Assembly (NCBI GenBank): GCA_003574785.1
Contig: QORU01000003.1
Coordinates: 124,001-188,000, forward strand
Source of the DNA: Taklimakanibacter deserti
Lineage (GTDB): Bacteria; Pseudomonadota; Alphaproteobacteria; Rhizobiales; Aestuariivirgaceae
Reading direction: 5' to 3'
DNA length: 64,000 nucleotides
Under the pieces are notes generated by a model. The model was not told the origin of the DNA. It saw only the letters and a list, made by a program, of their open reading frames with translations, and made no database searches. Positions within the stretch are counted from its first letter, which is position 1. Every line of letters starts with the position of its first letter. Shown here one piece after another: positions 1 through 9,158 of this stretch. Made by a program: the position numbers and the translations under genes.

Positions 1-46
1 TTCAAGCCACTTGTCGCCCGGCAATTCAGGAGCGCTCCTGACCGCC

Positions 47-60
47 TTGACATACATCAA
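47..60. promoter_or_regulatory. FNR/FixK-type box upstream of exporter operon
   Basis: TTGACATACATCAA is a TTGA-N6-TCAA palindrome of the FNR/FixK kind. It ends 76 nt before the ATG at 136. A class II promoter on this site would start transcription near position 95, which argues against translation starting at the upstream ATG at 91. Confidence 0.7.
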
Positions 61-135
61 TGCCGTTCACCAACCGTCGCGCTTGAAACTATGCCTTATT
101 GGACAAATGGCTCGGTTCGCCCGGGAGACTGCGTA

Positions 136-1233
136 ATGACCCAGACCGACGTCGCTGACAAGGCTGGAACGGCGTTGGCACCGCTTTCGCCGCCGAAGGC
201 GGGCGTGCCTGCCACCGTCCTGCTTCCGCCCGCGACCAGAAAACCCCGCCTGCATTTATGGATCGGCCTCGCCCTCGTGGTCCTGGCCGGAGGCGCCGTC
301 GGGGCGAGCTATTGGTGGCAGTATGTTACACCGGGATTGCCGGCCGGCATCGCATCCGGCAACGGGCGTGTGGAGGCAGACCAGATTGACATTGCGACCA
401 AGCTCGGCGGCCGTGTCGCGGAGCTTTTGGCGGATGAGGGCGATACCGTGACTGCCGGCCAGGTCGTAGGACGGATGGATACCGCCGACCTCGAAGCATC
501 GCTGGCAAAGAAGAAAGCCGAAATCAGACGGCTGGAGAGCGTGCGCGAAGGAGCGAAAACGGATGTCGATCGGCGCAACACAGAAGTCACTCTCGCCGTG
601 CAGAACTTCAAGCGAACCGGCTTTCTGTTCCAGAAAGGCTACGCGACGACGGAACTGCTCGATCAGCGGCAGCAGCAACTCGACGCCGCAACGGCGGACC
701 TCGCCGGGATGAAAGCGCTGCTGCAAGCGGCTGAGCAGGCGCTCGAGGGTGCCCGCCATGATGCCCACGCTACCGAGGTCGACATCGCCGACGCCACGCT
801 GGTGGCCCCGCGCGACGGTCGCATTCAGTATCGCCTGGCGAACACCGGAGAGGTACTCGCGGCCGGCGGAAAGGTCTTCACCATGCTCGATCTGGGATAT
901 GTCTACATGGACCTTTTCCTGCCGACCGCGCAAGCTGGGCGCGCTGCCGTCGGAGCCGACGCGCGTATCGTGCTCGACGCCTTTCCGGAAAGCCCGATCC
1001 CGGCGAAGGTCGTGTTCGTCTCGGACCAGGCGCAGTTCACTCCAAAGGCGGTGGAGACGAAGAGCGAGCGCGACAAGCTGATGTTCCGCGTTCGAATCCG
1101 GACTGACAACGAGTTTCTCCGCGCACATCCGAACCAGATCCGCGCAGGCTCGCCGGGCATCGGCTTCGTCCTTCTGGACGCGACCGCCGACTGGCCTGCC
1201 GCGCTCAAACCGGTGCACTCGGATGCCGAATAG
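136..1233 (+). CDS. HlyD-family membrane fusion protein (YhiI-like)
   Basis: This 365-residue periplasmic adaptor should link an inner-membrane ABC exporter to an outer-membrane channel. One membrane segment lies at about residues 41-59, followed by a biotinyl-lipoyl-like strand region (GNGRVEADQIDIATK), a long helical hairpin rich in K, E and R at about 130-230, and a second lipoyl half (VAPRDGRIQYRLANTGEVL). I chose the ATG at 136 because GGGAGA lies about 7 nt upstream; an ATG at 91 has no ribosome site and would precede the predicted transcript start. Its end overlaps the next gene by 11 nt. Gene order HlyD - double-NBD ABC - permease matches the yhiI-rbbA-yhhJ arrangement, whose substrate is not known. 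An FNR-type box precedes it. Confidence 0.85.
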   Translation: MTQTDVADKAGTALAPLSPPKAGVPATVLLPPATRKPRLHLWIGLALVVLAGGAVGASYWWQYVTPGLPAGIASGNGRVEADQIDIATKLGGRVAELLADEGDTVTAGQVVGRMDTADLEASLAKKKAEIRRLESVREGAKTDVDRRNTEVTLAVQNFKRTGFLFQKGYATTELLDQRQQQLDAATADLAGMKALLQAAEQALEGARHDAHATEVDIADATLVAPRDGRIQYRLANTGEVLAAGGKVFTMLDLGYVYMDLFLPTAQAGRAAVGADARIVLDAFPESPIPAKVVFVSDQAQFTPKAVETKSERDKLMFRVRIRTDNEFLRAHPNQIRAGSPGIGFVLLDATADWPAALKPVHSDAE

Positions 1234-3961
1234 CATCGAGCCGGTCGTCGAGATCCTGGGGCTTCGCCATCACTACAGGGCGACGGCGGCACTCGAGGAT
1301 ATCTCCCTTGAGATCGGCGCTGGCGCATTCGTCGGCCTTATCGGCCCGGACGGCGTCGGCAAATCGACGCTTCTCGGCTTGATCGCGGGCACCAAGCGGC
1401 TGCAGTCGGGCCATGTGCTGGTGCTCGGTGGGAACATGGTTGATCCCCGACATCGGGCGAGCATCTGCCCGAGCATTGCGTATATGCCGCAGGGGCTGGG
1501 CAGGAACCTCTATCCCGACCTGAGCGTCGAGGAGAATATCGACTTCTTCGCCCGCCTGTTCGGTCAGCCGCCGGCGGAGCGGCGGCAGCGGCTGGAGGAG
1601 CTTCTCGAAGCAACCGGCCTCGCGCCTTTCCGTGATCGCCAGGCTCGCAAGCTGTCCGGCGGCATGCGGCAAAAGCTCGGCCTCTGTTGCGCTCTCGTGC
1701 ACGATCCCGACTTGCTCATCCTCGATGAGCCGACGACCGGCGTCGATCCGCTGTCACGCCGCCAGTTCTGGGACCTGATCGGGCGGATGCACCAAGAGCG
1801 CGCAGAGATGAGCGTGATCGTGGCTACCGCCTACATGGAGGAGGCGGAACGTTTCGACTTTTTGTTTGCGATGAACGCAGGCCGGATATTGGCCAGGGGC
1901 TCGCCTTCCGAGTTCAAGTCAGCCGCGGGAAGTGCGGACCTGGAAGGGGCATTCATGGCCCTACTCCCCGAAACAATTCGCCGCGCTCACAGGGCACTCC
2001 ACATCCCACCGCGCCCGGCATGCGAGCGGTCCATTGCCATCAAGGCTGAGGGCTTGACGCGGCGCTTCGGCGATTTCGTTGCTGTGGACGGCGCAAGCTT
2101 TGCAATCGAGCGCGGCGAGATCTTTGGGTTTCTCGGATCGAACGGCTCCGGCAAGACGACGACGATGAAGATGCTCACGGGACTCCTGCCCGCCAGCAGC
2201 GGCAGCGCGTGGCTCTTCGGCCGGCCGATCACGGAGACCAAGGACGATCTCCGCAACCGCGTCGGCTATATGTCGCAGTCCTTCTCCCTCTATACCGAGC
2301 TGACGGTCCGGCAGAATCTCGATCTGCACGGCCGGCTTTTCCACCTTCCGCCCGACAGGGCGAAAACGCGGATCGCCGAGCTCATTCAGCGATTCGGCCT
2401 CGACCGGCATGTCGATCAACGAGCCGCCGAGCTGCCGCTCGGAATCCGTCAGCGACTGGCGCTCGCCGTGGCGGTGGTTCACGAACCCGAGCTCCTCATC
2501 CTGGATGAACCGACATCGGGCGTCGATCCGCTCGCCCGCGACAGCTTCTGGGAGCTGCTCGTCGATCTCTCGCGCAACCAGGACGTCACGATCTTTGTAT
2601 CGACGCATTTCATGAACGAGGCGGCGCGTTGTGATCGTATTGCGCTGATGCATGCGAGCAAGGTCCTGGCGAGCGGCAGCCCCGCCGAGCTCATTGCGGC
2701 GCGCGGGGCAACAGACCTCGAGGACGCCTTCATCTCCTACCTGGAAGAAGCGGACGGGGGCCGGGACGTATCGGCGGACCTCCCGGCTCCAGCGCGTCGC
2801 AATGTCGCGCCAATGCGGCGGGCGGCCCGTCCCAAGATCTTCAGCCTCAGCCGGCTTCTCACTTATGCCTGGCGCGAGGGTCTCGAATTGTGGCGCGATC
2901 CGATCCGGCTCGGTTTCGCGTTTCTCGGCACGGCCTTCCTGATGGTGGCCTTCGGGCTCGGCATCAACACGGACGTGAATGGCTTGTCCTTTGCCGTGCT
3001 CGACCGTGACAACACGCCGGAAAGCCGCGCCTATTTGCAGGAGCTTCGCGGGTCTCCCTATTTCGAGGAAAAGCCACCGCTCGATGCTTACGGAGGTCTT
3101 GAGCGGCGGCTGCAAGCCGGAGAGATCCTGGTCGCGATCGAGATTCCACCCGGCTTCGGTCGCAATCTCGCCCGCGGCGCTGCGACCGAGGTTGGCGCCT
3201 GGATCGACGGCGCGATGCCATTTCGCGCCGAGACAGCGCGCGGCTATCTTGCCGGCGTGCACCGATCCTACCTGGCGAACCTCGCCAGCCGAACCGGCCA
3301 TGCGACGCTGACGCCTGCTGCCACGATCGAGACCCGCTTCCGCTACAACCAGGATTTCAAGAGCGTGTTCGCGATGGTACCAGGGACGATCGCCATGCTC
3401 CTCGCCTTCATCCCATCCATCCTCATGGCCGTCGGGGTAGTGAGGGAGAAGGAGCTCGGCTCAATAACCAATCTCTATGTGACTCCGGTTACCCGCCTGG
3501 AGTTTCTTCTCGGCAAGCAGCTTCCTTATGTCGTCGTGGCATTTGTGAGCCTGCTCGGCCTGCTCGCCATGGCGATCTTCCTGTTCGATGTACCGCTGAA
3601 GGGCAGCCTCCCGGTCCTGCTGCTGGGTGGGCTCCTCTACGTAATAGCGATGACCGGCTATGGCCTCGTCGTATCGAGCTTCACTCGCAGCCAAATGGCT
3701 GCGCTCTTCGGAACAGGAATCTTGACGGCGATGCCGGCCGTCCAGTTCTCCGGCCTGCTGACGCCGGTCTCGTCCCTGTCGGGTTTCCCCGCTTTCATGG
3801 CGCACAGTTTTCCGACGATGTATTTTCTCACGATCTCTGTCGGCGCTTTTACGAAAGCCCTCGGGTTCCAGGAGCTTGCTGGCAGCCTGCTCGTGCTCGC
3901 CCTCTTCATCCCCGTCCTGACGCTCCTCAGCCTCGCGCTGTTGCGAAAGCAGGAGCGCTGA
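1223..3961 (+). CDS. rbbA: ABC exporter fusion: two ATPase domains plus ABC-2 permease (RbbA/YhiH-like)
   Basis: This 912-residue protein joins two nucleotide-binding domains to an ABC-2 type membrane domain. NBD1 has Walker A GPDGVGKST at residues 41-49, signature LSGGMRQK near 145 and Walker B LLILDEPTTGVDP. NBD2 has Walker A GSNGSGKTT near 305, a degenerate signature LPLGIRQR near 403, and LLILDEPTSGVDP. From about residue 545 the chain becomes a permease with a first membrane helix, a large extracytoplasmic loop and a cluster of helices near the C-terminus. This architecture and the HlyD/permease neighbours fit the RbbA/YhiH family. RbbA was described as ribosome-associated in E. coli, but the gene context here favours an export role. 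It overlaps the HlyD gene by 11 nt and is 1 nt from the next gene, so the three are one operon. Confidence 0.88.
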   Translation: MPNSIEPVVEILGLRHHYRATAALEDISLEIGAGAFVGLIGPDGVGKSTLLGLIAGTKRLQSGHVLVLGGNMVDPRHRASICPSIAYMPQGLGRNLYPDLSVEENIDFFARLFGQPPAERRQRLEELLEATGLAPFRDRQARKLSGGMRQKLGLCCALVHDPDLLILDEPTTGVDPLSRRQFWDLIGRMHQERAEMSVIVATAYMEEAERFDFLFAMNAGRILARGSPSEFKSAAGSADLEGAFMALLPETIRRAHRALHIPPRPACERSIAIKAEGLTRRFGDFVAVDGASFAIERGEIFGFLGSNGSGKTTTMKMLTGLLPASSGSAWLFGRPITETKDDLRNRVGYMSQSFSLYTELTVRQNLDLHGRLFHLPPDRAKTRIAELIQRFGLDRHVDQRAAELPLGIRQRLALAVAVVHEPELLILDEPTSGVDPLARDSFWELLVDLSRNQDVTIFVSTHFMNEAARCDRIALMHASKVLASGSPAELIAARGATDLEDAFISYLEEADGGRDVSADLPAPARRNVAPMRRAARPKIFSLSRLLTYAWREGLELWRDPIRLGFAFLGTAFLMVAFGLGINTDVNGLSFAVLDRDNTPESRAYLQELRGSPYFEEKPPLDAYGGLERRLQAGEILVAIEIPPGFGRNLARGAATEVGAWIDGAMPFRAETARGYLAGVHRSYLANLASRTGHATLTPAATIETRFRYNQDFKSVFAMVPGTIAMLLAFIPSILMAVGVVREKELGSITNLYVTPVTRLEFLLGKQLPYVVVAFVSLLGLLAMAIFLFDVPLKGSLPVLLLGGLLYVIAMTGYGLVVSSFTRSQMAALFGTGILTAMPAVQFSGLLTPVSSLSGFPAFMAHSFPTMYFLTISVGAFTKALGFQELAGSLLVLALFIPVLTLLSLALLRKQER

Positions 3962-3962
3962 C

Positions 3963-5093
3963 ATGCGCCGGCGGCTTAAGAACATCTTTTGGCTCGGCAC
4001 GAAAGAATTGCGGAGTTTCGCGCGTGATTTCGTGATGTTCGGGTTCGTCATCTACTCCTTCACGCTGGCGGTGTACACGCAGGCGCAAAACCCGGCCCAG
4101 GAAATCCGTGACGCGGCGGTCGCCGTGGTCGACGAGGACCATTCGAGCCTCTCGCGCGCCATCAAGCAGGTTCTCCTGCCGCCCTACTTCAAGTCTCCGG
4201 CCGAAATCCGAGTAGATGAGATCGATCGCGCGATGGATACGGCGCTTCAGACATTCGTCATCGACATCCCTCCGAACTTCGAGCGGGACGTGCGGGCAGG
4301 TCGCCGTCCAGCCCTGCAGCTCGACATCGATGCCACCGCCTCGATGCAGGCGGGAATCGGCTCCGGCTACCTCGAGCAGATCATCGACACCGAGGTCGCC
4401 CGCCACGTTGCTCGCGTCGATGTCGTCGAGTCCATGCCGGTCAAACTCGTGGCGCGTGTCGCCTTCAATCCCAATGTCACGACCCAGTTGTTCAACGCAG
4501 CCATGGCGATCATCGGCAACGTGAACATGCTGGCGATCATTCTCGCTGGCGCAGCAATCGTCCGCGAGCGCGAGCATGGGACGATGGATCACCTGCTCAC
4601 CATGCCGCTCACGCCCTTCGAGATCATGGCCGCAAAAGTCTGGGCGAACAATCTCGTGATCACGGTCGCGGTCGGCCTGTCGCTATGGCTTGTTGTGCGG
4701 ACACTGTTCGGAATTGAGATCGTCGGATCGATCCCCCTCTTCATGGCCGGCGTCATGCTCTATTTGTTCTTCGGAACCGCGATCGGCATATTTCTCGGTA
4801 CGGTGGCCCGCTCGATGCCGCAGCTCGGGCTCCTCTTCCTTCTGGTCGCCCTGCCGATGAACATTCTTTCCGGCGGCAACACGCCGCTTGACAGCATGCC
4901 GCCGCTGCTCGAGTCGGTTATGCGGCTGTCGCCGTCAACACACTTCGTGAGCTTCGCCCAAGCTATCCTCTACCGCGGCGCCGGAATCGAAGTCGTCTGG
5001 CCACAGTTTCTGCAAGTAACGGTCATGGGAGCTCTTTTTTTCGCTCTCTCGCTGATGCGCTTTCGCAAGATCACAGCGGCTGCCATGATCTGA
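3963..5093 (+). CDS. ABC-2 type permease (YhhJ-like)
   Basis: This 376-residue inner-membrane protein is the partner permease of the upstream ABC fusion. It has one N-terminal membrane helix (residues about 22-40), a long extracytoplasmic region, and five or six helices after about residue 175. The motif REREHGTMDHLLTMPLTP is typical of ABC-2 permeases, which carry a short charged coupling segment here. The start lies 1 nt after the stop of the preceding gene. With the permease half of the fusion it would form the membrane pore. A related membrane domain occurs in the C-terminal part of the preceding protein, as expected for a heterodimer. The transported compound cannot be read from the sequence. 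Confidence 0.86.
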   Translation: MRRRLKNIFWLGTKELRSFARDFVMFGFVIYSFTLAVYTQAQNPAQEIRDAAVAVVDEDHSSLSRAIKQVLLPPYFKSPAEIRVDEIDRAMDTALQTFVIDIPPNFERDVRAGRRPALQLDIDATASMQAGIGSGYLEQIIDTEVARHVARVDVVESMPVKLVARVAFNPNVTTQLFNAAMAIIGNVNMLAIILAGAAIVREREHGTMDHLLTMPLTPFEIMAAKVWANNLVITVAVGLSLWLVVRTLFGIEIVGSIPLFMAGVMLYLFFGTAIGIFLGTVARSMPQLGLLFLLVALPMNILSGGNTPLDSMPPLLESVMRLSPSTHFVSFAQAILYRGAGIEVVWPQFLQVTVMGALFFALSLMRFRKITAAAMI

Positions 5094-5109
5094 GCACCGG
5101 TCGCGCGCT

Positions 5110-5634
5110 CTATTGGCGGTGGCTCACCATGGCGCGATTGAGCTCTTCCAGATCCTCACTCGTCAAGCGGGCGCGCGCCAGGGGCAGGACGATCGCATTC
5201 TCCCAGTGAATATGCCTGCGGTAGCTCTCGAAGAAGCTGCGCAGCATATAGCCGACCATATCGGGGTTCTTGAGCTTCTTGCCTTCCCGCAAGCCCTCCA
5301 GGCTTTCCAGCAGCTCGCTTGCAAAGCTTTCGTCGGTCGCATGTTCGAGCGCCAGGCGGGCGAGGATGTCATGGATATTGTCGTCGGGCAAAGCCCGCTT
5401 CTCGATCAGCGGAAACAGGCCGAGCTCCTCGTCGCGATGATGCACGGGCATCTGGAACTGGAGTGCATCGATGACCTGCATGCACAACCGGCGATCGACA
5501 TTGTCCGGCAGGTCGTCGGCGATCCTCTCAAGCGAGTCGCAAAGCTGGGCCTGAGCCAAGTGCTCATGCTCGATAAGGTCGAGAGGGCTTCGACGCAGCC
5601 AGCCGTCGGATTGGATCTGTTGGGTGGACATCAT
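5110..5634 (-). CDS. Hemerythrin-like HHE-domain protein
   Basis: This 174-residue soluble protein is predicted to be a four-helix bundle with a non-haem di-iron site. The expected ligands are visible in order: H-E-H near the start (DLIEHEHL), H-H-x-x-E-E in the middle (PVHHRDEELGLFP), H in LALEHATDE, and H-x-H-x-E near the end (RRHIHWENAIVLPLA). Proteins of this class bind oxygen, NO or iron, or repair iron centres. Two adjacent ATGs are possible; the first (5634) follows AAGGAG by 11 nt. It diverges from ccoN, sharing the FNR-type box at 5687 that ends 53 nt from its start, so co-induction with the cbb3 oxidase under low oxygen is likely. Only the C-terminal third of a much longer open frame antisense to ccoN is the real gene. 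Confidence 0.8.
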   Translation of the reverse strand: MMSTQQIQSDGWLRRSPLDLIEHEHLAQAQLCDSLERIADDLPDNVDRRLCMQVIDALQFQMPVHHRDEELGLFPLIEKRALPDDNIHDILARLALEHATDESFASELLESLEGLREGKKLKNPDMVGYMLRSFFESYRRHIHWENAIVLPLARARLTSEDLEELNRAMVSHRQ

Positions 5635-5686
5635 AGGACAAATAGCTCCTTGGATTGATTTTTGGGCGCCCCGCGCCTTTGGCGCA

Positions 5687-5700
5687 TTGACACAGATCAA
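5687..5700. promoter_or_regulatory. FNR/FixK-type box between hemerythrin gene and ccoN
   Basis: TTGACACAGATCAA matches TTGA-N6-TCAA. It is 61 nt before the ccoN start and 53 nt before the divergent hemerythrin-like gene, so one dimer could serve both directions. FixK/FNR control of fixN/ccoN is established in rhizobia. Confidence 0.8.
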
Positions 5701-5760
5701 AGCCGCCTCGCCGTGCCTCCCGTAAGAGCGAATTCGGTAAGACAAGGAGGGCTGAGGCAC

Positions 5761-7368
5761 ATGTCGGAGTCGGAACAACTGGCGCGGACAGCCGTCTTGG
5801 GCTGCGTCGCCCTTTTCCTGGTCGTGCTCGCGGCAATGACGAAGGATGATGGTTTTGCCGTCCACGCCTGGATCGGCTTCATCGCCGTAGCCGGCCTCAT
5901 CGTCTACTATGCCCGCCGATTTCCCAATGGCCATTCGGTTGCGGTCAGCGAATCCGTCTATCTCGACGGCGTCGTCAGGGCCGGGATGATCGCCACGGTC
6001 TTTTGGGGGCTTGCGGGCTTCCTGGTGGGCGTCGTCATCGCCCTGCAGCTCACCTTCCCGGCGCTCAATTTCGACCTGCCATGGACCAATTTCGGCCGCT
6101 TGCGGCCACTTCATACCTCGGCGGTCGTCTTTGCCTTTGGCGGCAATGCCCTGATCGCGACGAGCTTCTATGTCGTCCAGCGCACCTGTCGCACAAGGCT
6201 CGCCTTCGGCAACCTCGCCTGGTTCGTGTTCTGGGGCTACCAGCTCTTCATCGTCCTCGCAGCGACCGGCTATCTGCTCGGCATCACGCAGTCGCGCGAA
6301 TATGCGGAACCTGAGTGGTATGTCGACCTGTGGCTGACGGTCGTCTGGGTCGCCTATCTGGCGGTGTTCCTCGGCACCCTCATCCGGCGCAAGGAACCGC
6401 ATATCTACGTCGCCAACTGGTTCTACCTGTCGTTCATTGTCACGATCGCGATGCTGCATGTGGTCAACAACCTGGCCTTGCCGGTTTCGCTTCTGGGTAC
6501 GAAGAGCTATTCGCTGTTCTCGGGCGTGCAGGATGCGCTCACCCAATGGTGGTACGGGCACAATGCCGTCGGCTTCTTCCTGACCGCCGGCTTCCTTGGC
6601 ATGATGTATTATTTCGTTCCCAAGCGGGCGCAGCGGCCGATCTATTCGTACCGGCTCTCGATCGTACATTTCTGGTCGCTGATCTTCCTCTATATCTGGG
6701 CCGGACCGCACCACCTCCACTACACCGCGCTGCCGGACTGGGCGCAATCGCTCGGCATGATCTTCTCGATCATGCTGTGGATGCCGTCCTGGGGCGGCAT
6801 GATCAACGGCCTGATGACGCTTTCCGGAGCTTGGGACAAGCTGCGAACTGATCCCGTCCTGCGCATCATGGTCCTCGCCATCGCCTTCTACGGCATGTCG
6901 ACCTTCGAGGGGCCGATGATGTCGATCAAGGCCGTCAATTCACTATCCCACTACACTGACTGGACTATCGGCCATGTCCATTCGGGCGCCTTGGGATGGG
7001 TCGGCATGATCAGCATCGCCTGCGTCTATCATCTGGTGCCCAGGCTTTGGGGCAGGCAGGAACTCTACAGCCTGAGGCTGGTCAACTGGCACTTCTGGCT
7101 CGCGACGCTCGGCATCGTCCTTTATGCCGCGTCCATGTGGGTCGCCGGCATCATGCAGGGGCTTATGTGGCGCGAATACGACGACCAGGGCTTCCTCGTC
7201 TATTCCTTCGCCGAGAGCGTTGCCGCCATGCATCCCTATTACTTCATCCGCGCGCTGGGAGGCATCCTCTACCTCGCAGGGGCGCTGGTCATGACCTACA
7301 ACCTGATCCGCACCGTGAGAGGCGGCATCCGTCAGCAGGTCCCGGCCCCCGCCGCGGCAGTGGCTTAG
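5761..7368 (+). CDS. ccoN: cbb3-type cytochrome c oxidase subunit I
   Basis: CcoN (FixN) is the catalytic haem-copper subunit of the high-affinity terminal oxidase, reducing O2 to water in the inner membrane. The 535-residue protein has about twelve membrane helices and the family sequences around haem and copper ligands, including [45 protein letters not shown] and [16 protein letters not shown]. The start at 5761 is chosen because GACAAGGAGG lies about 11 nt upstream, whereas an earlier in-frame start at 5662 would precede the operator box. It heads ccoNOQP with ccoGHIS directly behind. The FNR-type box at 5687-5700 explains expected microaerobic induction. Confidence 0.96.
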   Translation: MSESEQLARTAVLGCVALFLVVLAAMTKDDGFAVHAWIGFIAVAGLIVYYARRFPNGHSVAVSESVYLDGVVRAGMIATVFWGLAGFLVGVVIALQLTFPALNFDLPWTNFGRLRPLHTSAVVFAFGGNALIATSFYVVQRTCRTRLAFGNLAWFVFWGYQLFIVLAATGYLLGITQSREYAEPEWYVDLWLTVVWVAYLAVFLGTLIRRKEPHIYVANWFYLSFIVTIAMLHVVNNLALPVSLLGTKSYSLFSGVQDALTQWWYGHNAVGFFLTAGFLGMMYYFVPKRAQRPIYSYRLSIVHFWSLIFLYIWAGPHHLHYTALPDWAQSLGMIFSIMLWMPSWGGMINGLMTLSGAWDKLRTDPVLRIMVLAIAFYGMSTFEGPMMSIKAVNSLSHYTDWTIGHVHSGALGWVGMISIACVYHLVPRLWGRQELYSLRLVNWHFWLATLGIVLYAASMWVAGIMQGLMWREYDDQGFLVYSFAESVAAMHPYYFIRALGGILYLAGALVMTYNLIRTVRGGIRQQVPAPAAAVA

Positions 7369-7377
7369 GAGGACCTC

Positions 7378-8103
7378 ATGTTCCGCCACGCATTCATCGA
7401 GCGCAACGCCACCCTGCTGCTCATCCTGAGTCTCCTGGTCGTCACCATTGGCGGCATCGTCGAGATAGCGCCTCTCTTCTATCTGCAGAACACGATCGAA
7501 AAGGTGGAGGGGATGCGTCCCTATACGCCTCTCGAGCTTGCCGGTCGCAATATCTATATCCGCGAGGGTTGCTATCTCTGCCACAGCCAGATGATCCGGC
7601 CTTTCCGCGATGAGGTCGAACGCTACGGCCACTACAGTCTCGCTGCCGAGAGCATGTATGACCATCCGTTCCAATGGGGATCAAAGCGCACGGGTCCCGA
7701 CCTGGCGCGCGTCGGCGGGCGTTATTCCGACGAATGGCATCGTGACCATCTGGTCGATCCGCGCGGGGTCGTGCCGGAATCGATCATGCCCGGCTACCCG
7801 TTCCTGCTCGAGACGCCGATCTCGGGGAAGGACATTGCCAACCATTTGCGCGCCAATGCCGGCGTCGGCGTTCCCTATAGCGATGAAATGATCGCCAACG
7901 CGCCTGCGGATTTCGCTGCCCAGGCAAATCCTGACGCCGGCGACGTTGATGCCTTCCAAAAGCGCTATCCGAAGGCGGAGGCACGGGATTTCGACGGGCA
8001 GCGCGGGCAGATCACCGAAATGGATGCTCTCATCGCCTATCTGCAAATGCTGGGGACGCTCGTCGACTTCAATGCCTACAAGGCCGAAGCCAATCTGCGG
8101 TGA
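7378..8103 (+). CDS. ccoO: cbb3-type oxidase subunit II, monohaem cytochrome c
   Basis: CcoO (FixO) carries electrons from CcoP to CcoN. The 241-residue protein has one N-terminal membrane helix (about 13-33) and a single haem-c site CYLCH at residues 65-69, followed by the conserved [15 protein letters not shown] segment. A distal methionine ligand is plausible in the segment [10 protein letters not shown]. The ribosome site AGGAGG overlaps the end of ccoN and the gap to ccoN is 9 nt. Length and order are those of the usual fixO gene. Confidence 0.96.
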   Translation: MFRHAFIERNATLLLILSLLVVTIGGIVEIAPLFYLQNTIEKVEGMRPYTPLELAGRNIYIREGCYLCHSQMIRPFRDEVERYGHYSLAAESMYDHPFQWGSKRTGPDLARVGGRYSDEWHRDHLVDPRGVVPESIMPGYPFLLETPISGKDIANHLRANAGVGVPYSDEMIANAPADFAAQANPDAGDVDAFQKRYPKAEARDFDGQRGQITEMDALIAYLQMLGTLVDFNAYKAEANLR

Positions 8104-8109
8104 TGAAAA

Positions 8110-8268
8110 ATGACCTATGACGCGCTCAGACATTTTGCCGACAGCTGGGGTCTTCTGGCTCTGTTCGTGATTTTTATTGGCATCGTCGCCTTCGCAATGC
8201 GCCCCGGGGCCGGCAAGGTCTATTCGCGCATTTCCCGGCTGCCGCTCGATGACGACAAGGAGATCTGA
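8110..8268 (+). CDS. ccoQ: cbb3-type oxidase small subunit CcoQ
   Basis: This 52-residue protein begins MTYDALRHFADSWGLLALF and has a single membrane helix at about residues 14-30 followed by a charged cytoplasmic tail ending in LDDDKEI. CcoQ (FixQ) stabilises the cbb3 complex and the CcoP association. It sits 6 nt after ccoO and ends 1 nt before ccoP, the standard position. Its small size makes it easy to miss in automatic calling. Confidence 0.93.
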   Translation: MTYDALRHFADSWGLLALFVIFIGIVAFAMRPGAGKVYSRISRLPLDDDKEI

Positions 8269-8269
8269 C

Positions 8270-9151
8270 ATGTCCGAGATCGAACGGGACGAAATCAGCG
8301 GAACCTCGACGACCGGACATGAATGGGACGGCATCAAGGAGCTCAACACGCCATTGCCGCGCTGGTGGCTATGGACCTTCTATGCAACGATTGTCTGGGC
8401 GCTGGTTTATTCGATCGCCTATCCGGCCTGGCCGCTGATCAATTCCGCCACGAGCGGAGTGCTCGGCTATTCCAGCCGCCAGGATGTGGTGAAGGAGATC
8501 GCCGATGCGGCTGCGGCTCAGAGCGAATGGCGCGACAGGATCAAGGCCAATGATCTGGGCCAGATCTCGCAGGATCCCAAGCTCTTTGACTTCGCCCGCG
8601 CTGGCGGTGCCGCCGCCTTCAAGGTCAATTGCGTGCAGTGCCATGGATCGGGGGCCGCGGGCGGCAAGGGCTATCCCAACCTGAATGACGACGACTGGCT
8701 GTGGGGCGGAACCTACGAGGAGATCCACAAGACGCTCAAGAGTGGTATCCGCTATGCGGCCGATGCCGAGACACGCATTTCTCAGATGCCGGCCTTCGGC
8801 GACGGCATGCTCAACCCGGATGAGATCAATTCGACCGCGGAGTTCGTGCTGGCATTGTCAGGACAGCCACACGATGCCGAGGCGGCGGCCAAGGGCGAGC
8901 CACTATACGCTGCAAACTGCGTCGCCTGCCATGGCGAGCGGGGCCAAGGGCTGCGGGAGGCGGGGGGCGCCCGTCTGAACGATGCCATCTGGCTCTATGG
9001 CGGCGACAAAGCGGCCATCGTCGCGCAGATCACGAGGCCGCGCCAGGGCGTCATGCCGGCCTGGGGCCACCGCCTCGACGACGTCACGCTCAAGGAACTG
9101 GCGATCTATGTCTACTCGCTCGGCGGCGGCGAAACGCTCCAGCCACAATGA
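8270..9151 (+). CDS. ccoP: cbb3-type oxidase subunit III, dihaem cytochrome c
   Basis: CcoP (FixP) is the electron entry subunit of the cbb3 oxidase. The 293-residue protein has an N-terminal membrane helix (about residues 32-52) and two class I cytochrome c domains with haem sites CVQCH at 121-125 and CVACH at 217-221. The ATG at 8270 follows the ccoQ stop immediately, and GACAAGGAG provides the ribosome site; a longer in-frame start at 8177 lies inside ccoQ and was rejected. It belongs to the ccoNOQP operon. Confidence 0.95.
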   Translation: MSEIERDEISGTSTTGHEWDGIKELNTPLPRWWLWTFYATIVWALVYSIAYPAWPLINSATSGVLGYSSRQDVVKEIADAAAAQSEWRDRIKANDLGQISQDPKLFDFARAGGAAAFKVNCVQCHGSGAAGGKGYPNLNDDDWLWGGTYEEIHKTLKSGIRYAADAETRISQMPAFGDGMLNPDEINSTAEFVLALSGQPHDAEAAAKGEPLYAANCVACHGERGQGLREAGGARLNDAIWLYGGDKAAIVAQITRPRQGVMPAWGHRLDDVTLKELAIYVYSLGGGETLQPQ

Positions 9152-9158
9152 GATTGCA

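Noticed and set aside
5635..6747. Long minus-strand frame continuing upstream of the hemerythrin-like gene
   Set aside because: It is antisense to ccoN, has low-complexity charged composition typical of high-GC shadow frames, and the ribosome site and domain begin at 5634.
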